A DNA stretch of 64,000 nucleotides from Phycisphaerales bacterium (GTDB lineage Bacteria; Planctomycetota; Phycisphaerae; Phycisphaerales; UBA1924). The stretch is taken from the NCBI GenBank assembly GCA_029260555.1, contig JAJDCZ010000042.1, positions 1 through 64,000 of the forward strand. The letters are read 5' to 3'. The translations under genes were made by a program, and so were the position numbers. Positions 16,200 through 24,835 of the stretch are shown here, piece by piece; position 1 is the stretch's first letter; each line of letters opens with the position of its first letter. The notes below the pieces were generated by a model. That model was not told where the DNA came from. It made no database searches and saw only the letters and a list, made by a program, of their open reading frames with translations.

Positions 16200-16979
16200 A
16201 TGAAACCATTTCAACCTCCAACTGACTCAAAGTGCCTTGGATTTACACTCCTTGAAACTTTGATTGTGCTGACGATTGGAAGCGTCTTGGTCGTACTCAC
16301 AGCAACGACGATTCGTTTTGCCCGTCAGAACGCAAAGGGTTCTATATCTCTGTCGAATCTTCGCTCCCACAGCCAGGCGATACAGATGTATGTGGGCGAT
16401 TACAATGACACATACCCCTTTTTTACAACTCCAGGATTTGAGACAGGTGAAGTCCATGGTGGAGGGCTTGATTTTCCCCGCATTTCTTTCTTCGATGCCC
16501 ACCGCGTCTGGCACATTGCACTCTCTGATGCTTATTTCGACAGCAATGCTCGTTCAAAGATCTTTTCCCCTCCTGATTTTGTTCGTCTTGATGGCACCAA
16601 CTGGCCGTTCTATACGCCTTATCTATATGCGTGTAGTTTCATTGCTGAACCAAAATACTGGAATGAGCTGACACGCACAGGTCCTGAACAGTTTGGACCA
16701 ACCCGTGCAAGTCAAGTTAGATACCCCTCAATGAAGTCGCTCGTCATCGAGTCTTGGCCTTATACTGCAACCGCGGATAATTCAAACCAGCTTCCGAGTA
16801 TCCCACTTCGCATTGCAAACTGCGATGGCTCTGCCAAGGCACTATCCATCTTCCAGAGATTCAACGGCTACGAAAAAGGCGATGGCTTCATCTTTGCAAA
16901 TGATGGAGCCATCCACTACACAGACCAACCACCGCTCCTGCATACAATTGATGGTGTTCTTGGACGCGATACCCGATAA
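16200..16979 (+). CDS. Prepilin-type N-methylation protein (type II pseudopilin-like)
   Basis: A 259-residue protein with a prepilin leader: a short positive segment ending KCLGFTLLETLIVLTIGSVLVVLTATTIRFA, in which cleavage follows the Gly, Phe becomes residue 1 and Glu5 is conserved. The first helix would be membrane-inserted before assembly. The C-terminal domain contains YVGDYNDTYPFF and a late FANDGAIHYTD, a pattern shared by many planctomycete pseudopilins whose C-termini carry a H-x-x-G-x-N-x-x-F-x-D-G-like segment. Export and assembly by a type II secretion or type IV pilus-like machine is inferred; no machine genes are nearby. Confidence 0.85.
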   Translation: MKPFQPPTDSKCLGFTLLETLIVLTIGSVLVVLTATTIRFARQNAKGSISLSNLRSHSQAIQMYVGDYNDTYPFFTTPGFETGEVHGGGLDFPRISFFDAHRVWHIALSDAYFDSNARSKIFSPPDFVRLDGTNWPFYTPYLYACSFIAEPKYWNELTRTGPEQFGPTRASQVRYPSMKSLVIESWPYTATADNSNQLPSIPLRIANCDGSAKALSIFQRFNGYEKGDGFIFANDGAIHYTDQPPLLHTIDGVLGRDTR

Positions 16980-17066
16980 AAAGTCATTTATCATCTTGCC
17001 CATTTCATTAAAATAAACAAACAACGCATGACCCAAGGTTCAGTCTTGGTTGTGCCGAGTCATGGT

Positions 17067-17696
17067 TCAGATGACATCGTCGTCGATGCCTCCGGTCATC
17101 TGCTCATGCTTCGTTTTGATCGCACCAAACCAGATCAGACAAAAGAGCGGATAGGCAAGACCAATCACAAGTCCAATCCCCAGCCCAATCATCATGCCAC
17201 CCGTGCCAGACCCCGGCGAACTCGCAAGAGTGCTGTCGGGGTTGTCCAGGAGCCACTGTTCCATCTCAGCGATTGCCTTGAGCTGAATCCACACGCCAAA
17301 CATCGCCACGGGCAGACTCAAACCTCCATAAAGAAGGTGCAGCATGCGCCCTGCATTCTTTCGGCTCAGGGTCATGATGCCTGCCATCAACAACAAAACC
17401 GTCAGCAGCAATCCAATACCCATCTGCGTGAACTGCAGCGTCTGCATCACAGCGGAGGGGTCCATCGAGGGTGGCAGAGGTTCACCTTCAGGCCTTGCAT
17501 TGCGAGCCATCGGCAAAAATGCCACCATGCTCACAACGCCACAGCCCATACAGGTTAATGAAAGACCCGAGAAGACAATCGAGATGATCCCTACGACCTT
17601 CGGCCAGCCTGGTAACTTGGCAAACTCGTCTTCATCCCATTCCGGTGCTGTGGTAGGGGGCAAAGTTCCTTCAGCCTGATCGATTTCATCGGACAT
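17067..17696 (-). CDS. Multi-pass membrane protein of unknown function
   Basis: A 209-residue protein with an acidic soluble N-terminus of about 32 residues and four predicted membrane helices, near residues 33-60, 88-108, 117-138 and 167-190, with a Gly-rich GMMIGLGIGLVIGLAYPLF last pair. There is no recognisable catalytic motif. It ends in IDDDVI. An extended -10 box lies about 70 bases upstream. It could be a general planctomycete membrane family; I do not recognise it. Confidence 0.75.
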   Translation of the reverse strand: MSDEIDQAEGTLPPTTAPEWDEDEFAKLPGWPKVVGIISIVFSGLSLTCMGCGVVSMVAFLPMARNARPEGEPLPPSMDPSAVMQTLQFTQMGIGLLLTVLLLMAGIMTLSRKNAGRMLHLLYGGLSLPVAMFGVWIQLKAIAEMEQWLLDNPDSTLASSPGSGTGGMMIGLGIGLVIGLAYPLFCLIWFGAIKTKHEQMTGGIDDDVI

Positions 17697-17761
17697 TGGT
17701 CAAATCTCCTGCTTGCGCTATCTTCATCTTCTCTTGTGTATGCTGACGCATTGTGCACAAA

Positions 17762-17767
17762 AGTATA
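17762..17767 (-). promoter_or_regulatory. Extended -10 box upstream of the membrane-protein gene
   Basis: CTGGTATACT on the minus strand, an extended -10 (TGn-TATACT) about 70 bases before the start at 17696. It lies just inside the spacer after pheS. Confidence 0.5.
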
Positions 17768-17802
17768 CCAGCTGCTGCAAAATCCCGTTTCATCAACAGC
17801 AA

Positions 17803-18915
17803 TCAAACCTGGCTCAGGAATCGAATGTCGTTTTCATAGAGCATGCGGATATCGGGAATGCCATACTTGCCCATGGCCAGCCGTTCGATGCCAAAGCCAA
17901 ACGCAAAGCCTGTGTAGGTCTCTGCATCGATGCCACAGGCTTCAAGCACATTGGGGTCCACCATGCCACAGCCTCCCAGCTCGATCCATGCTGCGGGCTT
18001 GTCAGGCGAGAGTTGAATCAGCATGTCAAACTCGGCTGAAGGCTCGGTGAAGGGGAAATAGCTGGGACGAAACCTGATCTGAGCATCAGCTCCAAAGTAT
18101 GCCCGGGCAAACTGGTAGAGTGTCGTCTTCAGATCCGACATCGACACGCCGCGATCAATATAAAGCCCCTCGATCTGATGAAACATGAACGAGTGGGTTG
18201 CATCAACCGTATCGGGCCGATACACCCGCCCCGGCGACACGATCTTGAGATAGGCATCAGGTTGATCAAACAACCCGTCAGCCACCGCCTGCTCCATGAC
18301 ACGGATCTGCACCGTCGAGGTCTGCGACCGCAACATCCGAGGCTCAGCAGCTGTCACAGGATCATCAATATAAAAGTTGTCAACAGGATCGCGGGCAGGA
18401 TGCGATTCAGGAATGTTGAGCTGAACAAAGTTGTGAGCTTCATCCTCAAGCTCAGGCCCCTGAGCCACCATGAACCCCATGCGCGCAAACACTTCGACCA
18501 ACTCCTCACGAACACGAGTAACGATGTGCCTGCGACCCACCGCCTGAGCACTCACCACGCCGGGTTCCGTCACATCAATCAAAGGCTTTGGACTCTTTCC
18601 CCCACCCCCACCCCCACCCCCGCCCCCACCACCCCCACCACCACTCGCGCCACGCCCACCACCACCTGCTGTGTTCCCAAGCTCTGCCTTTTTCTGCTCG
18701 TAGGCACCTTCCAGTGCCTGCTTGACTTCATTGGCTCGCTTGCCCATCGCGGGCTTGTCCGCCTTTGGTACATCTTTCATGCCCGCAAGCGCAGCCTTGA
18801 GCTGCCCCTTGACCCCCAGATACGCAATGCGCCACGCTTCAAGCGCATCCGCATCGCCAGCCTCAGCCAGTTGACCCAGCCCAACTCGTTCGATCTCACT
18901 TAGTGTTTCCAGCAT
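17803..18915 (-). CDS. pheS: Phenylalanyl-tRNA synthetase alpha subunit with polyglycine linker
   Basis: A 370-residue alpha subunit of PheRS, which charges tRNA-Phe as an alpha2beta2 enzyme. The N-terminal coiled coil covers about residues 1-85. The catalytic core runs from about 112 onward, with class II motif 1, motif 2 (FRPSYFPFTEPSAEFD) and motif 3 (GFAFGFGIERLAM). Between them is a run of 15 consecutive glycines within a Gly/Ser/Arg-rich stretch near residues 83-106, absent from usual PheS. It lies downstream of the ribosomal cluster after a terminator and has its own -10 box. No pheT follows. Confidence 0.97.
   Translation of the reverse strand: MLETLSEIERVGLGQLAEAGDADALEAWRIAYLGVKGQLKAALAGMKDVPKADKPAMGKRANEVKQALEGAYEQKKAELGNTAGGGGRGASGGGGGGGGGGGGGGGKSPKPLIDVTEPGVVSAQAVGRRHIVTRVREELVEVFARMGFMVAQGPELEDEAHNFVQLNIPESHPARDPVDNFYIDDPVTAAEPRMLRSQTSTVQIRVMEQAVADGLFDQPDAYLKIVSPGRVYRPDTVDATHSFMFHQIEGLYIDRGVSMSDLKTTLYQFARAYFGADAQIRFRPSYFPFTEPSAEFDMLIQLSPDKPAAWIELGGCGMVDPNVLEACGIDAETYTGFAFGFGIERLAMGKYGIPDIRMLYENDIRFLSQV
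18599..18672. repeat. GGGGGT-type microsatellite inside pheS
   Basis: The minus strand carries repeated GGGGGT and GGT units encoding the polyglycine linker of PheS. Such tracts are prone to replication slippage; changes by multiples of three would only alter the linker length, while others would shift the frame of an essential gene. Confidence 0.85.
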
Positions 18916-18920
18916 GGGTG

Positions 18921-18926
18921 ACTATA
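18921..18926 (-). promoter_or_regulatory. -10 box five bases before pheS
   Basis: TATAGT on the minus strand ends five bases before the pheS ATG, which would make the transcript nearly leaderless. The -35 region is weak, so this is tentative. Confidence 0.35.
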
Positions 18927-19012
18927 GAGCCATAAGTTCCAGAAGATGATCATTTGCCAGCCAACACTTCCTGACTGCGTAATGTGTGCTCAAGAACACA
19001 TTGCCACGCATT

Positions 19013-19038
19013 GAAAAAACCCCGCACGCGCGGGGTTG
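19013..19038 (-). terminator. Rho-independent terminator after rplQ
   Basis: On the minus strand CCCCGC-gcgt-GCGGGG is followed directly by TTTTTTC. This is a strong intrinsic terminator that closes the S10-spc-alpha cluster before pheS. Confidence 0.9.
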
Positions 19039-19081
19039 ATAATCAAAGTTGAGTTGTTTGTGTCGCGAGTCGCTGTGCGTT

Positions 19082-19756
19082 TTACTCGCTGGATTCGCCT
19101 TCGTCTGTCTTCTCTTCATTCGATGCTTCAACTGTCGCACCCGCATTGACCTTGGCTTTACCATTCTGGGCCCACCAGGCTGTTCTGCGGTCAGAAGCGC
19201 GTCTGCGGTTGCCAGGGTTCGAGCCAATCTCGGGGCCTTCCTCTGCACCGACAAACTGAATGACGCACATCTCGCCGCCATCGCCCAGACGATGCTGACC
19301 AAGCTTGACGATGCGTGTGTAACCACCAGCACGATCAGCAAATCGTGGCGCGACATTCTCAAAGATATGGCGGACCAGACGCGGGGCTTTGCGAAGCTCG
19401 CCATAGCGGTTGCGCTCAACCAGCTCAGAATCCGGGATATCAAAGAAGACTTCGGTCCGCTCGCGGAGCTTGGCGACCGCCTGCTTTTCTTCTTCGGTGG
19501 CGTTCTTGGCAATGTAAAGCCAGTCAAACGCCAGACGATCGCGACCGAGCGTCGCGATGACCTGCCGACGCGCGTGCAAATCGCCACGCTTGGCTTTGGT
19601 GATAATCTTCTCAACAAACGGCCGCAGCGCTTTGGCTTTGGGAACCGTGGTTACGATCTGTCCGTGCTCGAACAGACTCGCAGCCATATTCCTGAGCATG
19701 GCGGTGCGATGGGCAGTCGTCCGCCCCAGCTTGTATCCTGCTTTGCGATGACGCAT
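19082..19756 (-). CDS. rplQ: Ribosomal protein bL17 with long acidic tail
   Basis: A large-subunit protein. The first ~120 residues are canonical ([23 protein letters not shown], then the ITTVPKAK-like [18 protein letters not shown]). At 224 residues it is nearly twice the usual 115-130: an insertion (about 75-115) and a C-terminal extension of about 65 residues, basic then acidic (ending [11 protein letters not shown]), are added. It is the last gene of the cluster, with GGAG eight bases before the ATG and the terminator 45 bases downstream of its stop. Confidence 0.96.
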   Translation of the reverse strand: MRHRKAGYKLGRTTAHRTAMLRNMAASLFEHGQIVTTVPKAKALRPFVEKIITKAKRGDLHARRQVIATLGRDRLAFDWLYIAKNATEEEKQAVAKLRERTEVFFDIPDSELVERNRYGELRKAPRLVRHIFENVAPRFADRAGGYTRIVKLGQHRLGDGGEMCVIQFVGAEEGPEIGSNPGNRRRASDRRTAWWAQNGKAKVNAGATVEASNEEKTDEGESSE

Positions 19757-19801
19757 CTTAAAAACTCCAAACTACCGGGCATTCAAGCCCATAAGCCGGT
19801 C

Positions 19802-19807
19802 AGTATA
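19802..19807 (-). promoter_or_regulatory. Possible internal -10 box before rplQ
   Basis: TATACT on the minus strand in the rpoA-rplQ spacer, with a loose TTCTGT sixteen bases upstream. It could drive extra rplQ expression. Confidence 0.35.
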
Positions 19808-19878
19808 GGCGCCCTGAAACACCACAGAACCGACGAAAACTCTCATATCACCCCCCACCATAACCCAACTTTCCCGAC

Positions 19879-20898
19879 TTACACACTCTGGGTTGTCGGA
19901 AGAACAAAACCCTCAGGAAGGGTCATGCCCAGCTCCATGCCAATGTCCTGAAGCTTGCGTTTGACCTCACGAAGGCTGGTGCGACCAAAAGCACGCAGCT
20001 TGAGAAGCTCAGGCTCAGTGTGTGACAGAAGATGACCAACCGTGTCAATCTTGGCTGATTCCAGGCAGTTGCCCGCACGAACCGAAAGATCCAGATCCGC
20101 GATAGGCATGTTCAGCTTGCGGATCAGTTCTTCATCCACACCCGCAGCAGCTGCTGCTTCATCTGAAACACGCTCTTCACCAAGCTCAAAGTACTGCACG
20201 ATCGGATTCAGGTGCTTGCGGAGAATCTTGCCCGCTTCAACCAGCGCCATGTCCGGAGCCACTGTGCCATCCGTCCAGACCTCAAGGATCAGCTTGTCAA
20301 AGTTGGTCTTCTGACCCACGCGGGTTTCTTCGATCTTGTACCGGACACGCTGAACGGGGGAATAGATCGCATCGATGGGAATCCACCCGATCTCGACCTC
20401 CTCGGTCTGATTCTCGTACTGCTCGCTGGCAGGAACATACCCGCGGCCTTTCTCAACCTCGAACTCGATCTCGATATCAACCTCTTCGGTCAGCGTCGCC
20501 AGAACAAGATTCTTGTTCATAATCGTCACATTGGTGTCTGCTTCGATCAGGTCCGCGGTCACTTCACCCGGCCCACGAGCACCCAGACGCATCGTCCGAG
20601 ACCCCTCGCCTTCCATCCGAACCACCAGGTTCTTGATGTTCAGCACAATGTCAGCGACATCTTCCTTCACACCAGGCAACGAGCTGAACTCGTGCTCAGC
20701 GCCGTGAATCTTCACGCGAGTGATGGAAGCACCCTCCAGCGAACTCAGCAGAATCCGACGCAGCGAGTTGCCGATCGTCGTGCCAAAGCCGCGCTCAAAG
20801 GGCTCAATGTAAAACCTTGCGAACTCGTTGCTGCCTCTGAACTTTTCATCAGCAACAACACAACCCGGAAGTTCCAGACCTCTCCAGCGTACACGCAT
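19879..20898 (-). CDS. rpoA: RNA polymerase alpha subunit
   Basis: A 339-residue alpha subunit that dimerises to nucleate RNA polymerase assembly. The N-terminal domain has FERGFGTTIGNSLRRILLSSLEGASITRVKI and the DVADIVLNIKNL block; the C-terminal domain (about 260-325) has the helix-hairpin-helix DNA- and activator-binding segment LNMPIADLDLSVRAGNCLESAKIDTVGHLL. Length matches the family. GAGG lies nine bases before the ATG. The usual upstream neighbour rpsD is absent. Confidence 0.98.
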   Translation of the reverse strand: MRVRWRGLELPGCVVADEKFRGSNEFARFYIEPFERGFGTTIGNSLRRILLSSLEGASITRVKIHGAEHEFSSLPGVKEDVADIVLNIKNLVVRMEGEGSRTMRLGARGPGEVTADLIEADTNVTIMNKNLVLATLTEEVDIEIEFEVEKGRGYVPASEQYENQTEEVEIGWIPIDAIYSPVQRVRYKIEETRVGQKTNFDKLILEVWTDGTVAPDMALVEAGKILRKHLNPIVQYFELGEERVSDEAAAAAGVDEELIRKLNMPIADLDLSVRAGNCLESAKIDTVGHLLSHTEPELLKLRAFGRTSLREVKRKLQDIGMELGMTLPEGFVLPTTQSV

Positions 20899-21145
20899 AA
20901 CTACAGTCCTCTTTAGATCGGCAAACGCCCGTTAAGCGCCAAAGCCAGCAACTCTCAAGAACCCTGCTCAGGCCGATCACGAGCAACGCCTTTTCTTGAT
21001 ACTGACTCACAAAGCTGCATTCAAATCCGCAGCCTTTAATGATCGGCAAATGCCCGATCATGTTTCAACAAACTTTCAAACCCCCAGAAGCAAACTCCCA
21101 CGCCGTGATGCCATTTCAGCACACGAAGGGGATCAACGCACAGAT
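20899..21145. other. Spacer where rpsD is expected; holds a hairpin
   Basis: A 247-bp gap between rpsK and rpoA, too short for ribosomal protein S4. It contains an 8-bp perfect stem ATGATCGG/CCGATCAT at 21039-21061 with a 7-nt loop. No open frame with a ribosome binding site is seen. Confidence 0.6.
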
Positions 21146-21523
21146 TTAGACGCGGCGCTTTTTACAAGGCCGACAGCCATTGTGGGGAATGGGTGTGTGG
21201 TCTTCGATCGCACTGACCCTCAGCCCAGTTGAGACCAGGCCATTGACCGCAGCTTCGCGTCCGCCACCGGTGCCTTTGATGCGAACTTCGATCTCGCTCA
21301 TGCCCATCTTGCGAACTTTCTGTCCGACAGATTCACCGGCACGGGTCGCTGCAAAGGGCGTTGCTTTACGCGTGCCTTTGAAGCCGATCGTTCCTGATGA
21401 ATCCCACGCAACGGTTTCGCCGTTGACATCGGTGATGGTGATCATCGTGTTGTTGTGGGAGGATTTGATGTACGCCACACCCCGTGTGACATTCTTGCGT
21501 ACTTTGCGACTCTTCTTGGCCAT
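21146..21523 (-). CDS. rpsK: Ribosomal protein uS11
   Basis: A 125-residue small-subunit platform protein, starting MAKKSRKVRKNVTRGVAYIKSSHNNTMITITD and ending PHNGCRPCKKRRV, as in bacterial S11. A nine-codon upstream extension was dropped because the family begins at MAKK. A CCGCA/TGCGG stem-loop with an inner CAAC/GTTG pair lies at 21545-21571, about 20 bases before the start. Confidence 0.98.
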   Translation of the reverse strand: MAKKSRKVRKNVTRGVAYIKSSHNNTMITITDVNGETVAWDSSGTIGFKGTRKATPFAATRAGESVGQKVRKMGMSEIEVRIKGTGGGREAAVNGLVSTGLRVSAIEDHTPIPHNGCRPCKKRRV

Positions 21524-21628
21524 GGCTTTGCTCGTGCTCCAAACCCGCAACTCAACTTGTTGTCAGTGCGGAATATCGTTTTCTTGTCAACTCTATCAAA
21601 GGCTTCCTGAGCCTTGGGATCAGGCTCT

Positions 21629-22006
21629 TTAGCCCTTCACGCCCTTCTTCCCTGCCACAGTCTTCTTGCGACCCTTGCGTGTACGAGCATTGCATCGTGT
21701 GCGCTGGCCTCTGGTGGGAAGCCCTCGACGATGCCGATCGCCACGATACGAACGAATGTCCTTGAGTCTCTGGATGTTCTGGCTGGTCTGGCGACGCAGC
21801 GCACCCTCGACAAGGTAACTTGTATCGATCAGTGAGTTGATCTGCGAAACCTGATGGTCTGTCAACTCTGACGCTTTCGTGTCAAAGTCGATCTGGGCTT
21901 CGGTCAGAATATCACGCGCAAACTTCGGCCCGATACCATGCACATACCGCAATGAATACAAAATCTTCTTGCGTTCGGGAATATCAATACCAGCAATACG
22001 AGGCAC
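21629..22006 (-). CDS. rpsM: Ribosomal protein uS13
   Basis: A 125-residue head protein of the 30S subunit that contacts the P-site tRNA through its basic tail. Seen: PRIAGIDIPERKKILYSLRYVHGIGP, the helix-two-turn-helix core, and GLPTRGQRTRCNARTRKGRKKTVAGKKG. The start is a GTG with AGGAG seven bases upstream. It follows rpmJ in the order infA-rpmJ-rpsM-rpsK common in bacteria. Confidence 0.98.
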   Translation of the reverse strand: MPRIAGIDIPERKKILYSLRYVHGIGPKFARDILTEAQIDFDTKASELTDHQVSQINSLIDTSYLVEGALRRQTSQNIQRLKDIRSYRGDRHRRGLPTRGQRTRCNARTRKGRKKTVAGKKGVKG

Positions 22007-22090
22007 CTTAACGCTCCTTGCATCGACCCTGTCGTCGACTCATTTCTCACTTCGCCTGTCTACCCACAAACTCGCCATAAGCCAGAACAC

Positions 22091-22207
22091 TCAGCCCTGA
22101 ACCTGCTTGTGCTTGGGGTCTGCCTTGCAGATCACACGGACCTTACCTTTACGCCGAATAATCTGACACTGATTGCAAATCCGCTTGACGCTTGCCCTGA
22201 CTTTCAT
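22091..22207 (-). CDS. rpmJ: Ribosomal protein bL36, zinc-binding form
   Basis: A 38-residue protein beginning [21 protein letters not shown] and continuing [17 protein letters not shown]. The CxxC, later Cys and His are the four zinc ligands of the C+ form of L36. GGAGG lies six bases before the ATG. It is short and easily missed, but its position between infA and rpsM is the conserved one. Confidence 0.95.
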   Translation of the reverse strand: MKVRASVKRICNQCQIIRRKGKVRVICKADPKHKQVQG

Positions 22208-22314
22208 GGCAAACCTCCATTCATTTCTAAATAACCCAGCCAAACCTCAAACAAAGCCCATCTCGCGCCGGGCACAGATCGTAGGAGCCGATTCAACGCT
22301 CGGCCACACCCATC

Positions 22315-22539
22315 TCAATGGCGATATGTAATTCTCGCCTTCGTCAGATCATACGGGCTGATCTCTACCGTCACCGTATCACCAGGCAAAATCCGAATCC
22401 AGTTCATCCGCATCTTGCCCGAAACATACGCCAGAACCTCCGTCTTCTGCTCGTTGGGTAAACGAACCTTGAACATCGCATTCGGCAGTGCTTCTACGAC
22501 GGTCGCTTCAAAAGTAAACTTGTCGTCCTGCTTGGCCAT
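22315..22539 (-). CDS. infA: Translation initiation factor IF-1
   Basis: A 74-residue S1-like OB-fold protein that sits in the ribosomal A site during initiation. Typical segments are [61 protein letters not shown]. It lies between secY and rpmJ, its usual location; map and adk, often placed here, are absent. GAGG precedes the ATG. Confidence 0.97.
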   Translation of the reverse strand: MAKQDDKFTFEATVVEALPNAMFKVRLPNEQKTEVLAYVSGKMRMNWIRILPGDTVTVEISPYDLTKARITYRH

Positions 22540-22681
22540 GAATCCTCGTTACATGCCTCAAAACGCGAGGCTCACTTTCCAACTCTGCTGCCCCTTCTTC
22601 AAGGGCTGCTCCACTCTCTGCCAGAAACTCAACGCCTGACTGCATTCTTTTACAACTCTCAGATTCGCCTGATCAAGCCGA
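22540..22681. other. infA-secY spacer with stem-loop
   Basis: This 142-bp spacer contains a CCTCG/CGAGG stem around 22545-22571 overlapping the infA ribosome-binding region. No adk or map gene is present. Confidence 0.4.
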
Positions 22682-24073
22682 TTATCTCGGCCCGCGAACC
22701 CGAGGCCCCTTACCATCATCCCCACCACCCAGGAATCCCGCATAGTTCCGCATCATCAGATTCGCCTCGATCCGCTGAATAAAGTCCAGCACCACCGACA
22801 CAACAATCAACAGCCCCGTCCCCCCCAGGAACTGAGTCACCGAAAAATCTATCCCCAGACTTTTGTTCACAACCATAGGCATCACCGCAATCACCGCCAG
22901 CATCGCCGAGCCGACATATGTGATCCGCTCCATCACCGTTTCGAGGTATTCCGCGGTGCGAGGCCCAGGACGAAGCCCGGGAATAAACGAACCATGATCC
23001 CGCAACTGCTTGGACATCTCCTCAGGATTGAACTGCACCGTGATCCAGAAGTAACTGAAGAAATACAGAAGCACAATGTAGAACATCACATACGGGAACT
23101 CACCCATATTGAAGTTGTCGCTCATCCAGTTGGAAAAATCTGCCAGCCAGCCTGTTGAGCCCGAGTTCTTGGTCGCGTCGGCAATCCCGCCAAAAATCAC
23201 CGAAGGAAAGATCATCAAAGACGATGCAAAGATGATCGGCATCACCCCGCCATGGTTAATCCGCAATGGCAGGTACGATCGTTGCCCGCCAAAGACCTTC
23301 CGCCCTCGAGTATGCTTGGCCTGCTGAACAGGGATCCGCCTTTGCGCCACAGTCAACAGCACCGACCCCGCAATCACACCTATAAACCCACCCAGCAACA
23401 GAATCAAACCCATCCAGCCCAGCTTGCCAGGCTGCCCGGGTTCAAAATTAGTCACCACCCAGTTAATAGCCCCGGGCATACCCGTGAGAATTCCCGCGGT
23501 GATGATCATCGAAACTCCATTGCCGATGCCATAGCGATCAATCTGCTCGCCTAGCCACATCAGAAATACCGTCCCTGCGGTCAGCGTGGTGACACCTACG
23601 ACCCACCAGATGGGCGTGCCCGCCCACTGCTGATACACGAGTCCTGACTTGGAGATAAACCCAAGCCACGCCATCGCCTGAATCATACAAAGAGCGACCG
23701 TGGTATACCGTGTCCATTCCTGGATCTTTTGGCCACCCGTCGGTCCTTCTTCTTTGAGCTTCTTTAGAGCTGGTGAAACCGAGCCCACCAACTGGAAAAT
23801 AATCGCTGCAGAGATGTAAGGCATGATGCCCAGGCCGAAGATCGTTGACTGCTTGAACGACCCGCCTGAAAAGACCGCTACGAAACTCGTCGCACGGGCG
23901 ACCGCTCCGCCTTGCTCTTGAGCAATCTGAAAATATCGTGCCAGTTCACCCTGATTCACGCCCGGCAGTGGAATCCAGAAGCCAATCCGATAGACCACCA
24001 GCATACCGATCGTGAACAAAAGCTTGTTCCGAAGCTCAGAGATCTTGAAGATGTTGATCAGTGCCTGAAACAT
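22682..24073 (-). CDS. secY: Preprotein translocase channel subunit SecY
   Basis: A 463-residue inner-membrane protein with ten transmembrane helices that forms the Sec channel with SecE and SecG. Recognised by LRNKLLFTIGMLVVYRIGFWIPLPGVN at the start, the plug region after TM1, GIGNGVSMIITAGI, the cytosolic loop QQAKHTRGRKVFGGQRSYLPLRIN and the C-terminal GGTGLLIVVSVVLDFIQRIEANL. AGGAG sits four to five bases before the ATG at 24071-24073, right next to a 7-bp GGCAGGC/GCCTGCC stem at 24084-24105. Confidence 0.98.
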   Translation of the reverse strand: MFQALINIFKISELRNKLLFTIGMLVVYRIGFWIPLPGVNQGELARYFQIAQEQGGAVARATSFVAVFSGGSFKQSTIFGLGIMPYISAAIIFQLVGSVSPALKKLKEEGPTGGQKIQEWTRYTTVALCMIQAMAWLGFISKSGLVYQQWAGTPIWWVVGVTTLTAGTVFLMWLGEQIDRYGIGNGVSMIITAGILTGMPGAINWVVTNFEPGQPGKLGWMGLILLLGGFIGVIAGSVLLTVAQRRIPVQQAKHTRGRKVFGGQRSYLPLRINHGGVMPIIFASSLMIFPSVIFGGIADATKNSGSTGWLADFSNWMSDNFNMGEFPYVMFYIVLLYFFSYFWITVQFNPEEMSKQLRDHGSFIPGLRPGPRTAEYLETVMERITYVGSAMLAVIAVMPMVVNKSLGIDFSVTQFLGGTGLLIVVSVVLDFIQRIEANLMMRNYAGFLGGGDDGKGPRVRGPR

Positions 24074-24083
24074 TAAGACTCCT

Positions 24084-24105
24084 GGCAGGCTCACTCATGC
24101 CTGCC
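24084..24105 (-). promoter_or_regulatory. Stem-loop just upstream of secY
   Basis: GGCAGGC and GCCTGCC form a perfect 7-bp stem with an 8-nt loop directly upstream of the secY Shine-Dalgarno. It could influence secY translation or mRNA processing. Confidence 0.55.
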
Positions 24106-24136
24106 TCAACCCCACCACCTCAAACCACACGAAGCG

Positions 24137-24700
24137 TTATCCCTTTTTCTTACCAGGAACACGATTGAGCTTCTTGGTCAGATTCTTGGGTGAACGATCA
24201 TCGCTGTTGCGATCAATCCCGCGAATGCGGTCGCGCCTGGTGCCCAGCTCAGTCACCGAACCACCCGCATCGGTGATCAGCTTGCGAGCAGAATCCGTAA
24301 CTCGATTGGCAACCACATCCAGCTTCACTTTCAGGCCATCCTCGCTGATACCACCCAGAATCTTCAAATCCCGGCTCGTATCACGCACCAGACCCGCTGC
24401 AATAAGCGTCTCAGCGTTAATCTGGCCACCCTTTGTAAAATCGGGATGCAGGACAATGTCGCTGAGGTTGACAATCCAGAAGTGCGTCTTGAAGTTGGCA
24501 TTGGTAAAACCCATCTTCGGCAAACGCCTGAAGAATGGCATCTGCCCGCCTTCAAATTGATACATCCTGGAATGACCACGCCGGCTGCCCGCACCTTTTT
24601 GACCACGACCGGCGCGTTTGCCGCCTGAGCCATGGCCTCTGCCAATGCGTTTACGCTGCTTGTACTTTCCTGCCAGTGCCGTGATGTCGTGAATCATCAT
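24137..24700 (-). CDS. rplO: Ribosomal protein uL15
   Basis: A 187-residue large-subunit assembly protein. Seen: KRIGRGHGSGGKRAGRGQKGAGSRRG, the FEGGQMPFFRRLPKMGF motif and a later LGGI core. It is longer than the usual ~145 residues because of a basic C-terminal extension rich in Arg, Asn and Lys (from about 148). The ATG at 24698-24700 has AGGAG upstream; no rpmD gene precedes it. Confidence 0.96.
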   Translation of the reverse strand: MMIHDITALAGKYKQRKRIGRGHGSGGKRAGRGQKGAGSRRGHSRMYQFEGGQMPFFRRLPKMGFTNANFKTHFWIVNLSDIVLHPDFTKGGQINAETLIAAGLVRDTSRDLKILGGISEDGLKVKLDVVANRVTDSARKLITDAGGSVTELGTRRDRIRGIDRNSDDRSPKNLTKKLNRVPGKKKG

Positions 24701-24835
24701 GTTCGGGCACTCCTCATGCTTGTGTAACAAATACTGTTATGCGCTGATTTCTCAACGCTTATCAAATCTCATTCGATCGCTTCGATGCGATCACACTCCC
24801 CCACCCCGACCCCCGCCTTTCACCCTGACTTCATC

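Noticed and set aside
19049-19951. A 300-codon plus-strand frame opposite rplQ and the end of rpoA
   Set aside because: It spans two real genes and a terminator on the other strand and has no recognisable domain.
24701-24835. A hidden rpmD gene between rpsE and rplO
   Set aside because: The gap is about 135 bp, shorter than L30, and has no L30-like frame.
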